In this document: one piece after another, positions 25,453 through 34,721 of the stretch
Numbering within the stretch: the first letter of the stretch is position 1
How the letters are laid out: every line of letters begins with the position of its first letter
From: Sphingomonas sp. LC-1
GTDB lineage: Bacteria > Pseudomonadota > Alphaproteobacteria > Sphingomonadales > Sphingomonadaceae
Length of the DNA stretch: 64,000 bases
Assembly (NCBI RefSeq): GCF_025371035.1
Contig: NZ_JANZXB010000008.1
Span: 124,001 to 188,000 of the forward strand
Direction: 5' to 3'
Notes under the pieces: generated by a model
The model's database searches: none
Seen by the model: only the letters and a program-made list of their open reading frames with translations
What the model was told of the DNA's origin: nothing
Position numbers and translations under genes: made by a program

Positions 25453-27929
25453 TGGAACACACCCCCGTCGTCGCGGCGACCGATACCCGCGAGCACCTCA
25501 TCGTAATCGGTAACGGCATGGCCGGATGCCGCGCGGTCGAGGAATTGCTGGCGCGCGATCCCGCCCGTTACCGCATCACCATCTTCGGCGCCGAGCCGCT
25601 GGTGAACTATAACCGGATCATGCTGTCGCCTGTGCTGGCGGGCGAGAAGACGTTCGACGAGATCGTCATCAACGGGCTCGACTGGTATGCCAATAACGGC
25701 ATCACCCTGGTCAGCGGCGATCCCGTCACCGCGATCGACCGGACGGCGCGAACGGTCACGGCGAAGAGCGGCATGGTGCTGGATTATGACCGGCTGCTGA
25801 TCGCGACCGGCTCCGACCCGTTCATCATCCCTGTGCCCGGCCACAACCTGCCCGGCGTCATCAGCTTCCGCGACATGAAGGATGTCGAGCATATGCTCGC
25901 CGCCGCGGAGCGGGGCGGCAGCGCGGTCGTGATAGGCGGCGGCCTGCTGGGCCTTGAGGCCGCACACGGGCTGAGCCTGCGGGGCATGACCGTCACCGTC
26001 CTCCATCTGATGCCGACGCTGATGGAACGGCAGCTGGACGAGGCGGCGGGCTGGCTGCTGAAGCAGGCGCTGGAGGCGCGCGGCCAGACCGTGTTGTGCG
26101 GCGCCGATACCGCCGAGATCGTCGGCGACGGCAAGGTCGAGGCAATCCGCCTGAAGGACGGGCGCGAGATTTCCGCCGACCTGGTGGTGATGGCGGTCGG
26201 CATCCGCCCCTGCGTCGCGCTGGCCCGCGCCGCCGGGCTGGAGGTCGGACGCGGTATCAAGGTGGACGACCATATGGTCACCTCCGATCCGCGCATCCTG
26301 GCGGTCGGCGAATGCGTCGAGCATGACGGACAGGTCTACGGCCTGGTCGCGCCACTCTGGGACATGTGCCGTAGCCTCGCCGATGCGCTGACCGGCGCGC
26401 CTTCGGGCTATCGCCCCACCGCGACTGCGACCAAGCTGAAGGTCGCCGGACTCGACGTCTTCTCGGCGGGTGATTTTAGCGGCGGCGACGGCGCGGAGGA
26501 CATCGTGCTGCGCGACGCGAGCCGCGGCATTTACAAGCGCGTCGTGGTCAAGGACGACCGGATCGTCGGCGCGGTGCTGTACGGCGACACCGCCGACGGC
26601 AACTGGTATTTCGACCTGCTCAAAAAGGGCGAGAGCGTCGGCGACATTCGCGACGCCTTGATCTTCGGCCAGGCCTTCGCCTCGGGAGGGGGGCAAGCGG
26701 ACCCTAAGGCCGCCGTTGCGGCGCTCTCCGATACGGCGGAGATTTGCGGCTGCAACGGCGTCACCAAGGGCCAGGTCGTGTCGTGCATCGCCAAGGGGGC
26801 ACATAGCCTCGACGCGGTGCGCGCCACCTGCAAGGCATCGGCAAGCTGCGGCTCGTGCACCGGGCTGGTCGAGACGTTGCTCGCACTCACCCTCGGCGAC
26901 GAGGTGGAGGCCGGGCCGAAGACCATGTGCAAATGCACCAGCTTCGGTCATGACGATGTCCGTCGCGAGATCGTCGCGCAGGGAATGCGCGCGATCCCCG
27001 AAGTGATGCAGAAGCTGCACTGGTCGACGCCGGACGGCTGTTCGTCGTGTCGCCCGGCGCTCAACTATTATCTGCTGTGCGCGCTGCCCGGCGAATATGT
27101 CGACGACCAGCAGAGCCGCTTCGTCAACGAACGGATGCACGCCAACATCCAGAAGGACGGCACCTATTCGGTCGTGCCGCGCATGTGGGGCGGGATCACC
27201 AGCCCCACGGAATTGCGCGCGATCGCCGATGTGGTCGAGAAGTTCAACGCGCCGATGGTCAAGGTGACCGGCGGCCAGCGGCTCGACATTTTCGGCATCA
27301 AGAAGGAGGATCTGCCCGCCGTCTGGGCCGATCTGAACGCGGCGGGCATGGTCTCGGGCCATGCCTATGGCAAGTCGCTGCGCACCGTGAAGACGTGCGT
27401 CGGCTCCGAATGGTGCCGCTTCGGCACGCAGGATTCGACCGGTCTCGGCGTCAAGCTGGAGCGGGCGACCTGGGGGTCATGGATGCCGCACAAATTCAAG
27501 ATCGCGGTGTCGGGCTGCCCGCGCAACTGCGCCGAGGCGACGATCAAGGACTTCGGCGTGGTCTGCGTCGACAGCGGCTATGAGCTGCACGTCGGCGGCA
27601 ATGGCGGGATCAAGGTCCGCGCCACCGACCTGCTCTGCAAGGTGGCGACCGAGGCGGAGGCGATGGAGATGTGCGCCGCCTTCATCCAGCTTTACCGCGA
27701 GGAAGCCCGCTATCTGGAGCGGACCGCGCCGTGGATCGAGCGTGTGGGCCTCGCCTATATCCAGTCGCGACTGCTGCCCGACGCGGACGAGCGCGCCGAG
27801 CTGGCGCGCCGCTTCTTCTATTCGCAGCAATTCATGCAGGACGACCCCTGGGCGGCGCGGGCCGCCGGGGCCGATCGCGAAATGCACGCACCCATGGCGC
27901 GCTTCACCCCGCAGGAGGAATTGGCATGA
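25452..27929 (+). CDS. nirB: Assimilatory nitrite reductase [NAD(P)H], large subunit
   Basis: 825 residues in the standard order: FAD/NAD(P)H pyridine-nucleotide reductase domain (VIGNGMAGCRAVEEL near 15; VIGGGLLGLEAA near 160), a BFD-like [2Fe-2S] domain (CGCNGVTKGQVV, then SCGSCTGLV near 435-475), then the sulfite/nitrite reductase domain with siroheme-[4Fe-4S] cysteines Cys649, Cys655, Cys689 and Cys693 (CVGSEWC, CPRNC). It reduces nitrite to ammonium in the cytoplasm. The start overlaps the porin stop (TGATG). AGGAGG at its 3' end serves nirD. Confidence 0.95.
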   Translation: MEHTPVVAATDTREHLIVIGNGMAGCRAVEELLARDPARYRITIFGAEPLVNYNRIMLSPVLAGEKTFDEIVINGLDWYANNGITLVSGDPVTAIDRTARTVTAKSGMVLDYDRLLIATGSDPFIIPVPGHNLPGVISFRDMKDVEHMLAAAERGGSAVVIGGGLLGLEAAHGLSLRGMTVTVLHLMPTLMERQLDEAAGWLLKQALEARGQTVLCGADTAEIVGDGKVEAIRLKDGREISADLVVMAVGIRPCVALARAAGLEVGRGIKVDDHMVTSDPRILAVGECVEHDGQVYGLVAPLWDMCRSLADALTGAPSGYRPTATATKLKVAGLDVFSAGDFSGGDGAEDIVLRDASRGIYKRVVVKDDRIVGAVLYGDTADGNWYFDLLKKGESVGDIRDALIFGQAFASGGGQADPKAAVAALSDTAEICGCNGVTKGQVVSCIAKGAHSLDAVRATCKASASCGSCTGLVETLLALTLGDEVEAGPKTMCKCTSFGHDDVRREIVAQGMRAIPEVMQKLHWSTPDGCSSCRPALNYYLLCALPGEYVDDQQSRFVNERMHANIQKDGTYSVVPRMWGGITSPTELRAIADVVEKFNAPMVKVTGGQRLDIFGIKKEDLPAVWADLNAAGMVSGHAYGKSLRTVKTCVGSEWCRFGTQDSTGLGVKLERATWGSWMPHKFKIAVSGCPRNCAEATIKDFGVVCVDSGYELHVGGNGGIKVRATDLLCKVATEAEAMEMCAAFIQLYREEARYLERTAPWIERVGLAYIQSRLLPDADERAELARRFFYSQQFMQDDPWAARAAGADREMHAPMARFTPQEELA

Positions 27930-28264
27930 TTGGCGAATGGCTGGACATCGGCTGGGTGAGCGAAATCCCGGTGCGCGGCGCCCGCACGGTCCAGGTCGAG
28001 GGCGGTCACGACATCGCCGTCTTCCGTACCGGCGAGAACAAGGTCTTCGCGCTACTCGACCGTTGTCCGCACAAGCATGGCCGGTTGAGCCAGGGCATCG
28101 TCCATGGCGGTGCGGTGGCCTGTCCGCTGCACAATTGGCGGATCAGCCTGACCACCGGCGAGGCGCTGGGCGAGGACAAGGGCTGCACGCCGGTGGTACC
28201 GGTGAAGATCAGCGGCGGGCGGGTGTTGATCTGCCGCGCCAGCACGCTGAAGGCGGCGGCGTGA
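27926..28264 (+). CDS. nirD: Nitrite reductase small subunit, Rieske type
   Basis: 112 residues. A single Rieske-like domain with both ligand motifs intact, CPHKHG and CPLHNW, as in the Rieske-containing type of NirD. It partners with NirB. It begins with a 4-base overlap with nirB (ATGA) after an AGGAGGAA ribosome site. The next gene is 127 bases away, the gap being filled by a palindromic repeat. Confidence 0.92.
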   Translation: MIGEWLDIGWVSEIPVRGARTVQVEGGHDIAVFRTGENKVFALLDRCPHKHGRLSQGIVHGGAVACPLHNWRISLTTGEALGEDKGCTPVVPVKISGGRVLICRASTLKAAA

Positions 28265-28277
28265 GCAGTAACCACCT

Positions 28278-28388
28278 CCCTCTCCCCTCCGGGGAGAGGG
28301 TCGGGGTGAGGGGCGGGTGTCTCACCGAGACCGCCCCCTCTGCGAGGCCCCTGCCCCTCACCCAACCCTCTCCCCGTGGGGGAGAGGG
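28278..28388. repeat. Second palindromic intergenic element, between nirD and nasA
   Basis: The arms CCCTCTCCCCTCCGGGGAGAGGG (left, from 28,278) and CCCTCTCCCCGTGGGGGAGAGGG (right, to 28,388) are each internally palindromic. GGGGTGAGGGG near 28,303-28,313 pairs with CCCCTCACCC near 28,354. The element ends 3 bases before the nasA ATG and supplies its GGGGGAGAGGG ribosome site. It differs in sequence from the element at 22,624. Confidence 0.8.
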
Positions 28389-28391
28389 CTT

Positions 28392-30986
28392 ATGATCCGC
28401 ACCACCTGCGCCTATTGCGGCGTCGGCTGCGGCATCGCGGCGACCGTCACCGGCGAACGGCAGGTGCGGATCCAAGGCGATCCCGACCATCCTGCCAATC
28501 GCGGCAAGCTCTGCTCGAAGGGCACGCATCTGGGCGAAACGGTCGGCCTCGAAGGCCGCCTGCTCCACCCCATGATCGGCAAGCGCCGCGCCTCCTGGGA
28601 CAAGGCGCTCGACCTCGTCGCGAAACGCTTTCGCGACACCATCGCGCAGCATGGGCCGGACAGCGTCGCCTTCTACGTCTCCGGCCAGTTGCTGACCGAG
28701 GATTATTATGTCGCCAACAAGCTGATGAAGGGGTTCATCGGCTCGGCCAATATCGACACCAATTCGCGCCTGTGCATGTCGAGCGCGGTCGCCGGCCATA
28801 CCCGCGCCTTTGGCGAGGATATCGTACCCGCCACCTATGACGATATTGACGCCGCCGACCTGATCGTGCTGGTCGGCAGCAACACCGCCTGGTGCCACCC
28901 GATCGTCTATCAGCGCATCCGGGCGCGTTGCGATGCCGGCGCGAAGCTTGTCGTCATCGATCCGCGCCGTACCGAAACGGCCGAACAGGCGGACCTGCAC
29001 CTGGCGATCCGACCGGGCAGCGACGTCGCGCTGATGAACGGCGCGCTGGCCTGGGCACGCGCCGCGGGCGCGGTGGACGAGGCGTTTCTCGCCGCCTCGG
29101 TCGTGGTGCCCGAGGATTTCTGGGCGACACTGGAGAATGGCAGCGACTTGTGGTCGGTCGCCGGGACCTGCGACGTGGCGCCCGCCGACCTTCGCCGCTT
29201 CTACGAATGGTTCACCGCCACCCCGCGCACCGTCACGCTGTTCAGCCAGGGAATCAACCAGTCGACCACCGGCACCGATCAGGTGAACGCGATCCTCAAC
29301 CTGCACCTGGCGACGGGGCGGATCGGCAAGCCTGGCGCGGCCCCCTTCTCAATCACCGGACAACCCAATGCGATGGGCGGGCGCGAGGTGGGCGGGCTCG
29401 CCTCGACACTGGCCGCGCATATGGACTTCGCGCCGGAGAATCGCGCGCGGGTGCAACGCTTCTGGGCCTCCCCCGCTATCGCGCCCAAGCCGGGGCTGAA
29501 GGCCGTCGACCTGTTCCGCGAACTGGGCCAAGGCCGGATCAAGGCGCTATGGATCATGGCGACCAACCCCGCCGTGTCGATGCCCGACGCCGGATCGGTG
29601 CGCGATGCGCTCGCCGCCTGCCCCTTCGTCGTGGTCAGCGACGTGGTCGCGCAGACCGACAGCTCCACCCACGCCCATGTCCGCCTGCCCGCGGCCGCAT
29701 GGGGCGAGAAGGACGGCACCGTCACCAACAGCGACCGCACGGTCAGCCGACAACGCGCGCTGTTCCCCCTGCCGGGCGAAGCGAAACCCGACTGGTGGAT
29801 CGTCAAGGAAGTCGGCCGCCGCATGGGCTGGAAGACCGCCTTCGCCTATGACCGTGCGGCCGAGATCTGGCGCGAGCATTGCCGCCTGTCCGCTTATGAG
29901 AATGACGGCGCACGCCTGTTCACGCTGTCCGGCCTGTCGAGCGCCGGTAACGCCGAATATGAGGCGATGGAGCCGTTCCGCTGGGGTGGCACCCCCTTCG
30001 CCGATGGCCGCTTCCCGACGCCGGACGGCCGAGCGCGGTTGGTGCCCGTGGCGCAGAAGCCGATTTCCGCGCCGCTTCGCGACTGGCCGATGACGCTGAA
30101 CACCGGGCGTTACCGCGACCAATGGCATACGATGACCCGCACTGGCCTGGCCCCCAAGCTGGCGCGCCATCGCGAGGAACCGCTGGTCGAAGTCCACCCC
30201 GACGACGCCGCGCGGCTGAACCTGATCGATGGAGCCCTCGCCCGCGTCGGTACGCCGCAGGGGGACAGCCTGTTTCGCGTTTCGGTCAGCGCCGGACAGC
30301 GCGTGGGCGAATTGTTCGTCCCCATCCACTGGACCGACCAAACCGCGCGCGGCGGCCGCGCCGGCCTGCTCCCCCGACCGCTGACCGACCCCTATTCGGG
30401 TCAGCCCGGCTTCAAGCGCACCCCCGCGAGCATCGCGCCCGTGGCAACCCGCTGGCGCGGTTTTGCGATCGTGGCCGGTGCAGCGACCGATCTGCCCGAC
30501 TGCTTATGGGCGACGCGCATCGCGGTACCCGGCGGCTGGCTGTGGGAAATGGCGGGCGATGGCGATCCGGTCGCGTTGGAGACGCTCCTCCCCAAAGGCC
30601 AGCGGATCGAGGCGACCGACCCTGCTCGCGGCTCGCGGCGCGTCGCGGTGATCGCGCAGGATCGCCTCGCCGCCGTCCTGTTCGTCACCGAACGCGGCGA
30701 ACTGCCGAGCCGCGACTGGTTGATCGCGCAACTCAGCGCGGCCGAGGTCGCCCCGACGGTGCTTGCCGGTCGCGGGCCGGGTCAGCAGGTCGAGCGCGGA
30801 GCGATCGTCTGCAGCTGTTTCGACATCGGCGTCCGCACCATCGTCACCGCGATCCGGGATCAGCATCTGGCCGACGTCGCCGCGATCGGCGCGGCGCTGG
30901 GTGCCGGGACCAATTGCGGCTCCTGCCGCCCCGCCCTCGCCCGGCTGCTCGCCGAAACCCTGGAGCCTGCTCATGCGCATGGATGA
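28392..30986 (+). CDS. nasA: Assimilatory nitrate reductase, molybdenum catalytic subunit
   Basis: 864 residues. [4Fe-4S] cysteines Cys6, Cys9, Cys13 and Cys41 (CAYCGVGC...CSKG), the molybdenum-ligating Cys128 in NSRLCMSSAV, a bis-MGD-binding body, the C-terminal molybdopterin-dinucleotide domain (LNTGRYRDQWHTMTRTG) and a final BFD-like [2Fe-2S] domain (IVCSCFDIG...CGSCRPAL). It reduces nitrate to nitrite in the cytoplasm. The fused BFD domain probably receives electrons. No separate NasC flavoprotein is in this operon. It ends overlapping the methyltransferase gene. Confidence 0.95.
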   Translation: MIRTTCAYCGVGCGIAATVTGERQVRIQGDPDHPANRGKLCSKGTHLGETVGLEGRLLHPMIGKRRASWDKALDLVAKRFRDTIAQHGPDSVAFYVSGQLLTEDYYVANKLMKGFIGSANIDTNSRLCMSSAVAGHTRAFGEDIVPATYDDIDAADLIVLVGSNTAWCHPIVYQRIRARCDAGAKLVVIDPRRTETAEQADLHLAIRPGSDVALMNGALAWARAAGAVDEAFLAASVVVPEDFWATLENGSDLWSVAGTCDVAPADLRRFYEWFTATPRTVTLFSQGINQSTTGTDQVNAILNLHLATGRIGKPGAAPFSITGQPNAMGGREVGGLASTLAAHMDFAPENRARVQRFWASPAIAPKPGLKAVDLFRELGQGRIKALWIMATNPAVSMPDAGSVRDALAACPFVVVSDVVAQTDSSTHAHVRLPAAAWGEKDGTVTNSDRTVSRQRALFPLPGEAKPDWWIVKEVGRRMGWKTAFAYDRAAEIWREHCRLSAYENDGARLFTLSGLSSAGNAEYEAMEPFRWGGTPFADGRFPTPDGRARLVPVAQKPISAPLRDWPMTLNTGRYRDQWHTMTRTGLAPKLARHREEPLVEVHPDDAARLNLIDGALARVGTPQGDSLFRVSVSAGQRVGELFVPIHWTDQTARGGRAGLLPRPLTDPYSGQPGFKRTPASIAPVATRWRGFAIVAGAATDLPDCLWATRIAVPGGWLWEMAGDGDPVALETLLPKGQRIEATDPARGSRRVAVIAQDRLAAVLFVTERGELPSRDWLIAQLSAAEVAPTVLAGRGPGQQVERGAIVCSCFDIGVRTIVTAIRDQHLADVAAIGAALGAGTNCGSCRPALARLLAETLEPAHAHG

Positions 30987-31764
30987 TTTCTCGCCCGGTT
31001 CGGTCTGGCTGGTCGGGGCGGGCCCCGGCGACCCCGATCTGCTGACCCGCAAGGCCGAGCGGCTGATCCGCGCCGCCGACATCGTCTTCTACGACGCGCT
31101 GGTCGGACCGGACGTGCTGGCGCTGATTCCCGACGGCACCGAGCGATCGAGCGTGGGCAAGCGATCGGGCCGTCATTCCAAGGATCAGGGCACGATCGAC
31201 AGCCTGATCGTCGCAGCGGCCCTGTCCGGCCAGCGCGTCGTCCGGCTGAAGGGCGGCGACCCGTCGATCTTCGGTCGCTCCACGGAGGAAATCGACGCCT
31301 GCCGCGCCGCCGGGATCGTGGTGCACATCTGCCCCGGCATCACCGCCGCGAGCGCTGCCGCCGCATCGGGCATGATCTCCTTGACCCTGCGCGGCCTGTC
31401 CCGGCAACTTACGCTGGTGACGGCCCATTGGCGCGAGGGGGAGACGCTCGACCTCGACTGGTCGGCGCTGGCGGCACCGGATGCGACGCTGGCCGTCTAT
31501 ATGGGCCGTGCCGCCGCCCCGACCATCGCGCGCGAACTCATGATCGCGGGCATGCCGCCCGAAACCCCGGTGATGGTCGCGGTCAACGTGTCGCTGCCCA
31601 CCGAGCGGCTCATCACCGGCCGCCTTGATGCGCTGGGCTTCCTGACCCGCACCATCGGCGAGAAGGATCCTGCGCTGCTGTTGATCGGCGAAGCGGTGGG
31701 CGCACGCCGCGCCCCCGCGTCATGCCGTATCGGTGATGTCGAGGAACTGGGTGCCCGGTCCTGA
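30973..31764 (+). CDS. cobA: Uroporphyrinogen-III C-methyltransferase (siroheme synthesis)
   Basis: 263 residues, SUMT family. Signatures: VWLVGAGPGDPDLLTRKAERL at the N-terminus, RVVRLKGGDPSIFGR, VVHICPGITAASAAAA and TLAVYMGRAA. It makes precorrin-2, the precursor of the siroheme needed by NirB. The ATG at 30,973 lies 7 bases after GGAG and overlaps the nasA end by 14 bases (ATG 30,979 is an alternative). There is no fused dehydrogenase/ferrochelatase domain (CysG N-terminal part), so the later siroheme steps are encoded elsewhere. Confidence 0.92.
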   Translation: MRMDDFSPGSVWLVGAGPGDPDLLTRKAERLIRAADIVFYDALVGPDVLALIPDGTERSSVGKRSGRHSKDQGTIDSLIVAAALSGQRVVRLKGGDPSIFGRSTEEIDACRAAGIVVHICPGITAASAAAASGMISLTLRGLSRQLTLVTAHWREGETLDLDWSALAAPDATLAVYMGRAAAPTIARELMIAGMPPETPVMVAVNVSLPTERLITGRLDALGFLTRTIGEKDPALLLIGEAVGARRAPASCRIGDVEELGARS

Positions 31765-32106
31765 TCGGAAGTGGCGCCCCTGGCCGATCGCCTAGGGGCT
31801 GTCATGGAAAGGAGAAGCTGGCTGATTCACCCGTGATGGGATGAGCATTTGCCGCAAGCCCTATCCCTCTGACGTGAGCGACGAGGAAGGGTCGTTGCTC
31901 GCGCCGTACCTGCTACTGCAACGCGAGTATGCGGGGCAGCGGGAGCAGGTACGGCCGGAGATGTTCAACGGCGTTCGCACATCGTGAAGACAGGCGCAGC
32001 GCGGCGGCAGATGCAATCGATGACTGTGATCGGGTTTAGTCGCTTTGTATGACGAGGCCGGCTTCTTAATCGGCACCCGAAACAGACCAACTCCAAAGGG
32101 GGCCTT
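31765..32106. other. Intergenic stretch with IS remnant upstream of katG
   Basis: About 340 bases. From about 31,795 the sequence resembles an IS5-type left end leading into a broken transposase start (31,841-32,025). The rest is upstream sequence of the catalase gene, which must hold its promoter. No intact gene is present. Confidence 0.6.
31841..32025 (+). pseudogene. Decayed IS5-family transposase, N-terminal fragment
   Basis: ATG 31,841 opens a frame encoding CRKPYPSDVSDEE...LLAPYL...FNGVRTS and then stops at 31,987. Shifting frame at about 31,981 continues the family pattern (HIVKTGAARRQM, compare WIVRTGAQWR in intact IS5-type transposases). The fragment therefore carries a frameshift and lacks the catalytic DDE region. 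The upstream bases CTGTCATGGAAAGGAGAAGCTGGCTGATTCACC look like the remnant of the element's left end. Confidence 0.75.
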
Positions 32107-34371
32107 ATGCTGATTACACCAGTTTCACTGATTGCGATGGTGGCCGCGCTTGCCACCCCGACGCAGCAAACTGATCGACCCCAACCCAAGGCGCCGACCG
32201 CCGCAAAGACCGTGACGCAGGACCCGCCCGCGCCGGTCGTCGCCAAGCCCGGCGGCATGACCAACCGCGACTGGTGGCCCAGCCGCCTCGACCTGACTGC
32301 GCTGCGTCAGCATGAGGACACGCGCGCCAACCCTTATGGCGCCGATTATGACTATGTGAAGGAATTCAACACCCTGGACATGGCGGCGGTCAAGGCCGAC
32401 ATCCGCAAGGTGCTTCACACGTCGCAGCCCTGGTGGCCGTCCGACTATGGCAATTACGGCCCCTTCTTCATCCGCATGGCGTGGCATAGCGCGGGCACGT
32501 ATCGCGCCGGTGACGGTCGCGGTGGTTCGGACGGCGGCGAGCAGCGTTTCGACCCGCTGAACAGCTGGCCGGACAATGTCAGCCTGGACAAGGCCCGCCG
32601 CCTGGTATGGCCGATCAAGCAGAAATATGGCCGCAAGCTCAGCTGGGGCGATCTGATGGTGCTCAGCGGCAATGTCGCCCTGGAGGATATGGGCTTCAAG
32701 ACGGTCGGCTTTGCCGGTGGTCGCGTCGACGCCTGGCAGCCCGACGTCGTCTTCTGGGGTCCCGAGACCAAGATGATGGGCACCGAGCGGTCCAATCCCG
32801 ACGGCACGTTGAAGCGTCCGCTGGCGGCGACCACCATGGGTCTCATCTACGTCAACCCCGAGGGGCCGAACGGCAATCACGACCCGATCGGCGCGGCCGC
32901 CGACATCCGCCACGCCTTTGGCAACATGGCGATGAACGACGAAGAGACGCTGGCACTGATCGCGGGTGGCCATACCTTCGGCAAGGCGCATGGCGCGCAT
33001 CCGCAAAAGGCATGTCTCGGCGTCGAACCCACCGCCGGTGCGATCGAGCAGCAGGGCATGGGCTGGGCGAACAAGTGCGGAAAGGGCAATGCCGAGGACA
33101 CGATCACTTCGGGTCTCGAAGGCGCCTGGTCGGCCACGCCGACCCAGTTCACCACCCAATATATCGACAATCTGCTGAACTTCGACTGGGTCAAGACCAA
33201 GAGCCCGGCCGGTGCGACCCAGTGGGTGCCGACCGACCCGGCGGCGGCACAGCTCGTCCCCGACGCGCATCTGCCGAATGTGCGTCATGCGCCGATCATG
33301 TTCACCACCGACATGGCCCTGAAGGACGATCCTGCCTTCCGCAAGATCCTGCAAAGCTGGCAGAAGAATCCCGAACTGTTCAGCAAGGCCTTTGCCCGTG
33401 CGTGGTTCAAGCTGACCCACCGCGACCTCGGCCCGCGTGCCCGCTATCTGGGCACCGAAATCCCAGGTGAGACCTATAACTGGCAGGACCCGCTTCCGGC
33501 CGCCAGCTTCGCACCCATCGGTGCGGAGGATCAGGCCAAGCTGAAGGCGATGATCCTGGCCTCGGGCCTGTCGGGTTCGGCGCTGATCCGCACCGCCTGG
33601 GCCTCGGCCTCGACCTTCCGCAGCACGGACATGCGCGGCGGGGCGAACGGCGCGCGGCTGCGGCTCGACCCGCAACAAGGCTGGGCGGTCAACGACCCCG
33701 CCGAGTTGAAGGCCGTGCTGGCCAAGCTGACCGCGATCCAGAAGGACTTCGCTCGCGGCGGTCGGCAGGTGTCGATGGCTGACCTGATCGTGTTGGGCGG
33801 CAATGCGGCGGTCGAGCGGGCGGCGCAGGCCGGCGGCGTGCCGGTCAGCCTCCCCTTCACCCCCGGCCGCGTCGACGCCACCCAGGCACAGACCGACGTC
33901 ACCTCCTTTGCCCATCTGGAACCGGTCGCCGACGGCTTCCGCAACTATTATGGGCCCAAGGCGGAGGTCAGCGCGCCAGAGGCGCTGGTCGACAAGGCCG
34001 ATGCGCTCGACCTGACCGTGCCGGAAATGACCGTGCTGGTCGGTGGCCTGCGCGCGCTCGACGCCAATAGCGGCGGATCGAAGAACGGCGTGCTGACGAC
34101 CCGTCCGGGAACGCTCAGCAACGACTTCTTCGTCAACCTGCTGACCATGGACACGGTCTGGACGAAGTCGGCGACGCCAGGGCTGTACGAGGGCAAGGAC
34201 CGCGCGACGGGGGCGGCCCGCTGGACCGCGACGCCGGTGGATCTGATCTTCGGCTCTAACTCCGAATTGCGCGCAGTGGCGGAAGTCTACGCCGCCGACG
34301 ACGCCAAGGAGAAGTTCGTCAACGACTTCGCCGCGGTGTGGACCAAGGTGATGAACGCGGATCGCTTCTGA
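32107..34371 (+). CDS. katG: Catalase-peroxidase with export-like N-terminus
   Basis: 754 residues. Distal haem residues Arg123, Trp126 and His127 ([11 protein letters not shown]), proximal His289 ([10 protein letters not shown]), and the Tyr and Met of the covalent Met-Tyr-Trp adduct (Tyr248 in [10 protein letters not shown], Met274 in NMAMND), with [11 protein letters not shown] further on, so catalase activity is expected. It degrades hydrogen peroxide. The first about 22 residues ([17 protein letters not shown]) are hydrophobic and resemble a signal peptide, unlike the usual cytoplasmic KatG. AAAGGGGG precedes the ATG. A terminator follows. Confidence 0.95.
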   Translation: MLITPVSLIAMVAALATPTQQTDRPQPKAPTAAKTVTQDPPAPVVAKPGGMTNRDWWPSRLDLTALRQHEDTRANPYGADYDYVKEFNTLDMAAVKADIRKVLHTSQPWWPSDYGNYGPFFIRMAWHSAGTYRAGDGRGGSDGGEQRFDPLNSWPDNVSLDKARRLVWPIKQKYGRKLSWGDLMVLSGNVALEDMGFKTVGFAGGRVDAWQPDVVFWGPETKMMGTERSNPDGTLKRPLAATTMGLIYVNPEGPNGNHDPIGAAADIRHAFGNMAMNDEETLALIAGGHTFGKAHGAHPQKACLGVEPTAGAIEQQGMGWANKCGKGNAEDTITSGLEGAWSATPTQFTTQYIDNLLNFDWVKTKSPAGATQWVPTDPAAAQLVPDAHLPNVRHAPIMFTTDMALKDDPAFRKILQSWQKNPELFSKAFARAWFKLTHRDLGPRARYLGTEIPGETYNWQDPLPAASFAPIGAEDQAKLKAMILASGLSGSALIRTAWASASTFRSTDMRGGANGARLRLDPQQGWAVNDPAELKAVLAKLTAIQKDFARGGRQVSMADLIVLGGNAAVERAAQAGGVPVSLPFTPGRVDATQAQTDVTSFAHLEPVADGFRNYYGPKAEVSAPEALVDKADALDLTVPEMTVLVGGLRALDANSGGSKNGVLTTRPGTLSNDFFVNLLTMDTVWTKSATPGLYEGKDRATGAARWTATPVDLIFGSNSELRAVAEVYAADDAKEKFVNDFAAVWTKVMNADRF

Positions 34372-34380
34372 TCAAAGACG

Positions 34381-34416
34381 GGGGCCGGCAGGTGTGTCTT
34401 GCCGGCCCCACATTTC
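34381..34416 (+). terminator. Intrinsic terminator after katG
   Basis: GGGGCCGGCA-GGTGTGTCT-TGCCGGCCCC hairpin at 34,381-34,409, followed by ACATTTCT. The T tract is short but the stem is strong and lies 9 bases after the stop. Confidence 0.7.
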
Positions 34417-34423
34417 TGTAACC

Positions 34424-34577
34424 CGGCGCTGCGAAAAGCCTATGTCCGGCTGCTGATCGACAATGTCCGCGTGGACAAACATGCCATCCACATCCAGGGC
34501 AGCAAAGCGGCGTTGGAAAGCGCGGTGGTGCGGGACGGCGTTACCGCCATTTCCATGGTGCCCGGTTTCGACCGGAA
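34424..34577 (+). pseudogene. Serine recombinase, C-terminal remnant next to tRNA-Leu
   Basis: An in-frame stretch reads LRKAYVRLLIDNVRVDKHAI, then IQGSKAALESAV and VPGFDRKW, the pattern of the extreme C-terminus of large serine recombinases/resolvases (YVRLFVDRV..., I.GPKAAL..., VP.F...W). No start, no catalytic domain and no zinc-ribbon domain are present upstream. The frame continues straight into the antisense of the tRNA (CPWPDSNQ), as happens when an integrated element ends at a tRNA 3' end. It is a leftover of a lost integrative element. Confidence 0.6.
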
Positions 34578-34578
34578 G

Positions 34579-34663
34579 TGGTGCCCCTGGCCGGACTCGA
34601 ACCAGCATGCCTTGCGGCGTTCGATTTTGAGTCGAATGCGTCTACCAATTTCGCCACAGGGGC
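34579..34663 (-). tRNA. tRNA-Leu (anticodon CAA)
   Basis: Minus strand: acceptor stem GCCCCTG/CAGGGGC (34,657-34,663 and 34,583-34,589), D-arm with GGTAGACGC, anticodon loop CTCAAAA with anticodon CAA at 34,627-34,629, a long variable arm (GCCGCAAGGC), T-loop GGTTCGAGTCC, and an encoded CCA at 34,579-34,581. The long variable arm and anticodon identify a class II leucine tRNA reading UUG. Confidence 0.95.
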
Positions 34664-34721
34664 AGCGAAGAGGCGCTGCTAGACGAGGGCGATGATCCGT
34701 GCAAGCGCCGATTGTCACCCG

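Noticed and set aside
25389-27362. Long minus-strand frame opposite nirB
   Set aside because: Shadow of nirB; composition is not protein-like and it also crosses the nirB start and the porin end.
34399-34695. A 98-residue plus-strand gene over the tRNA
   Set aside because: Its second half is antisense tRNA-Leu; only the recombinase-like first half is meaningful, as a remnant.
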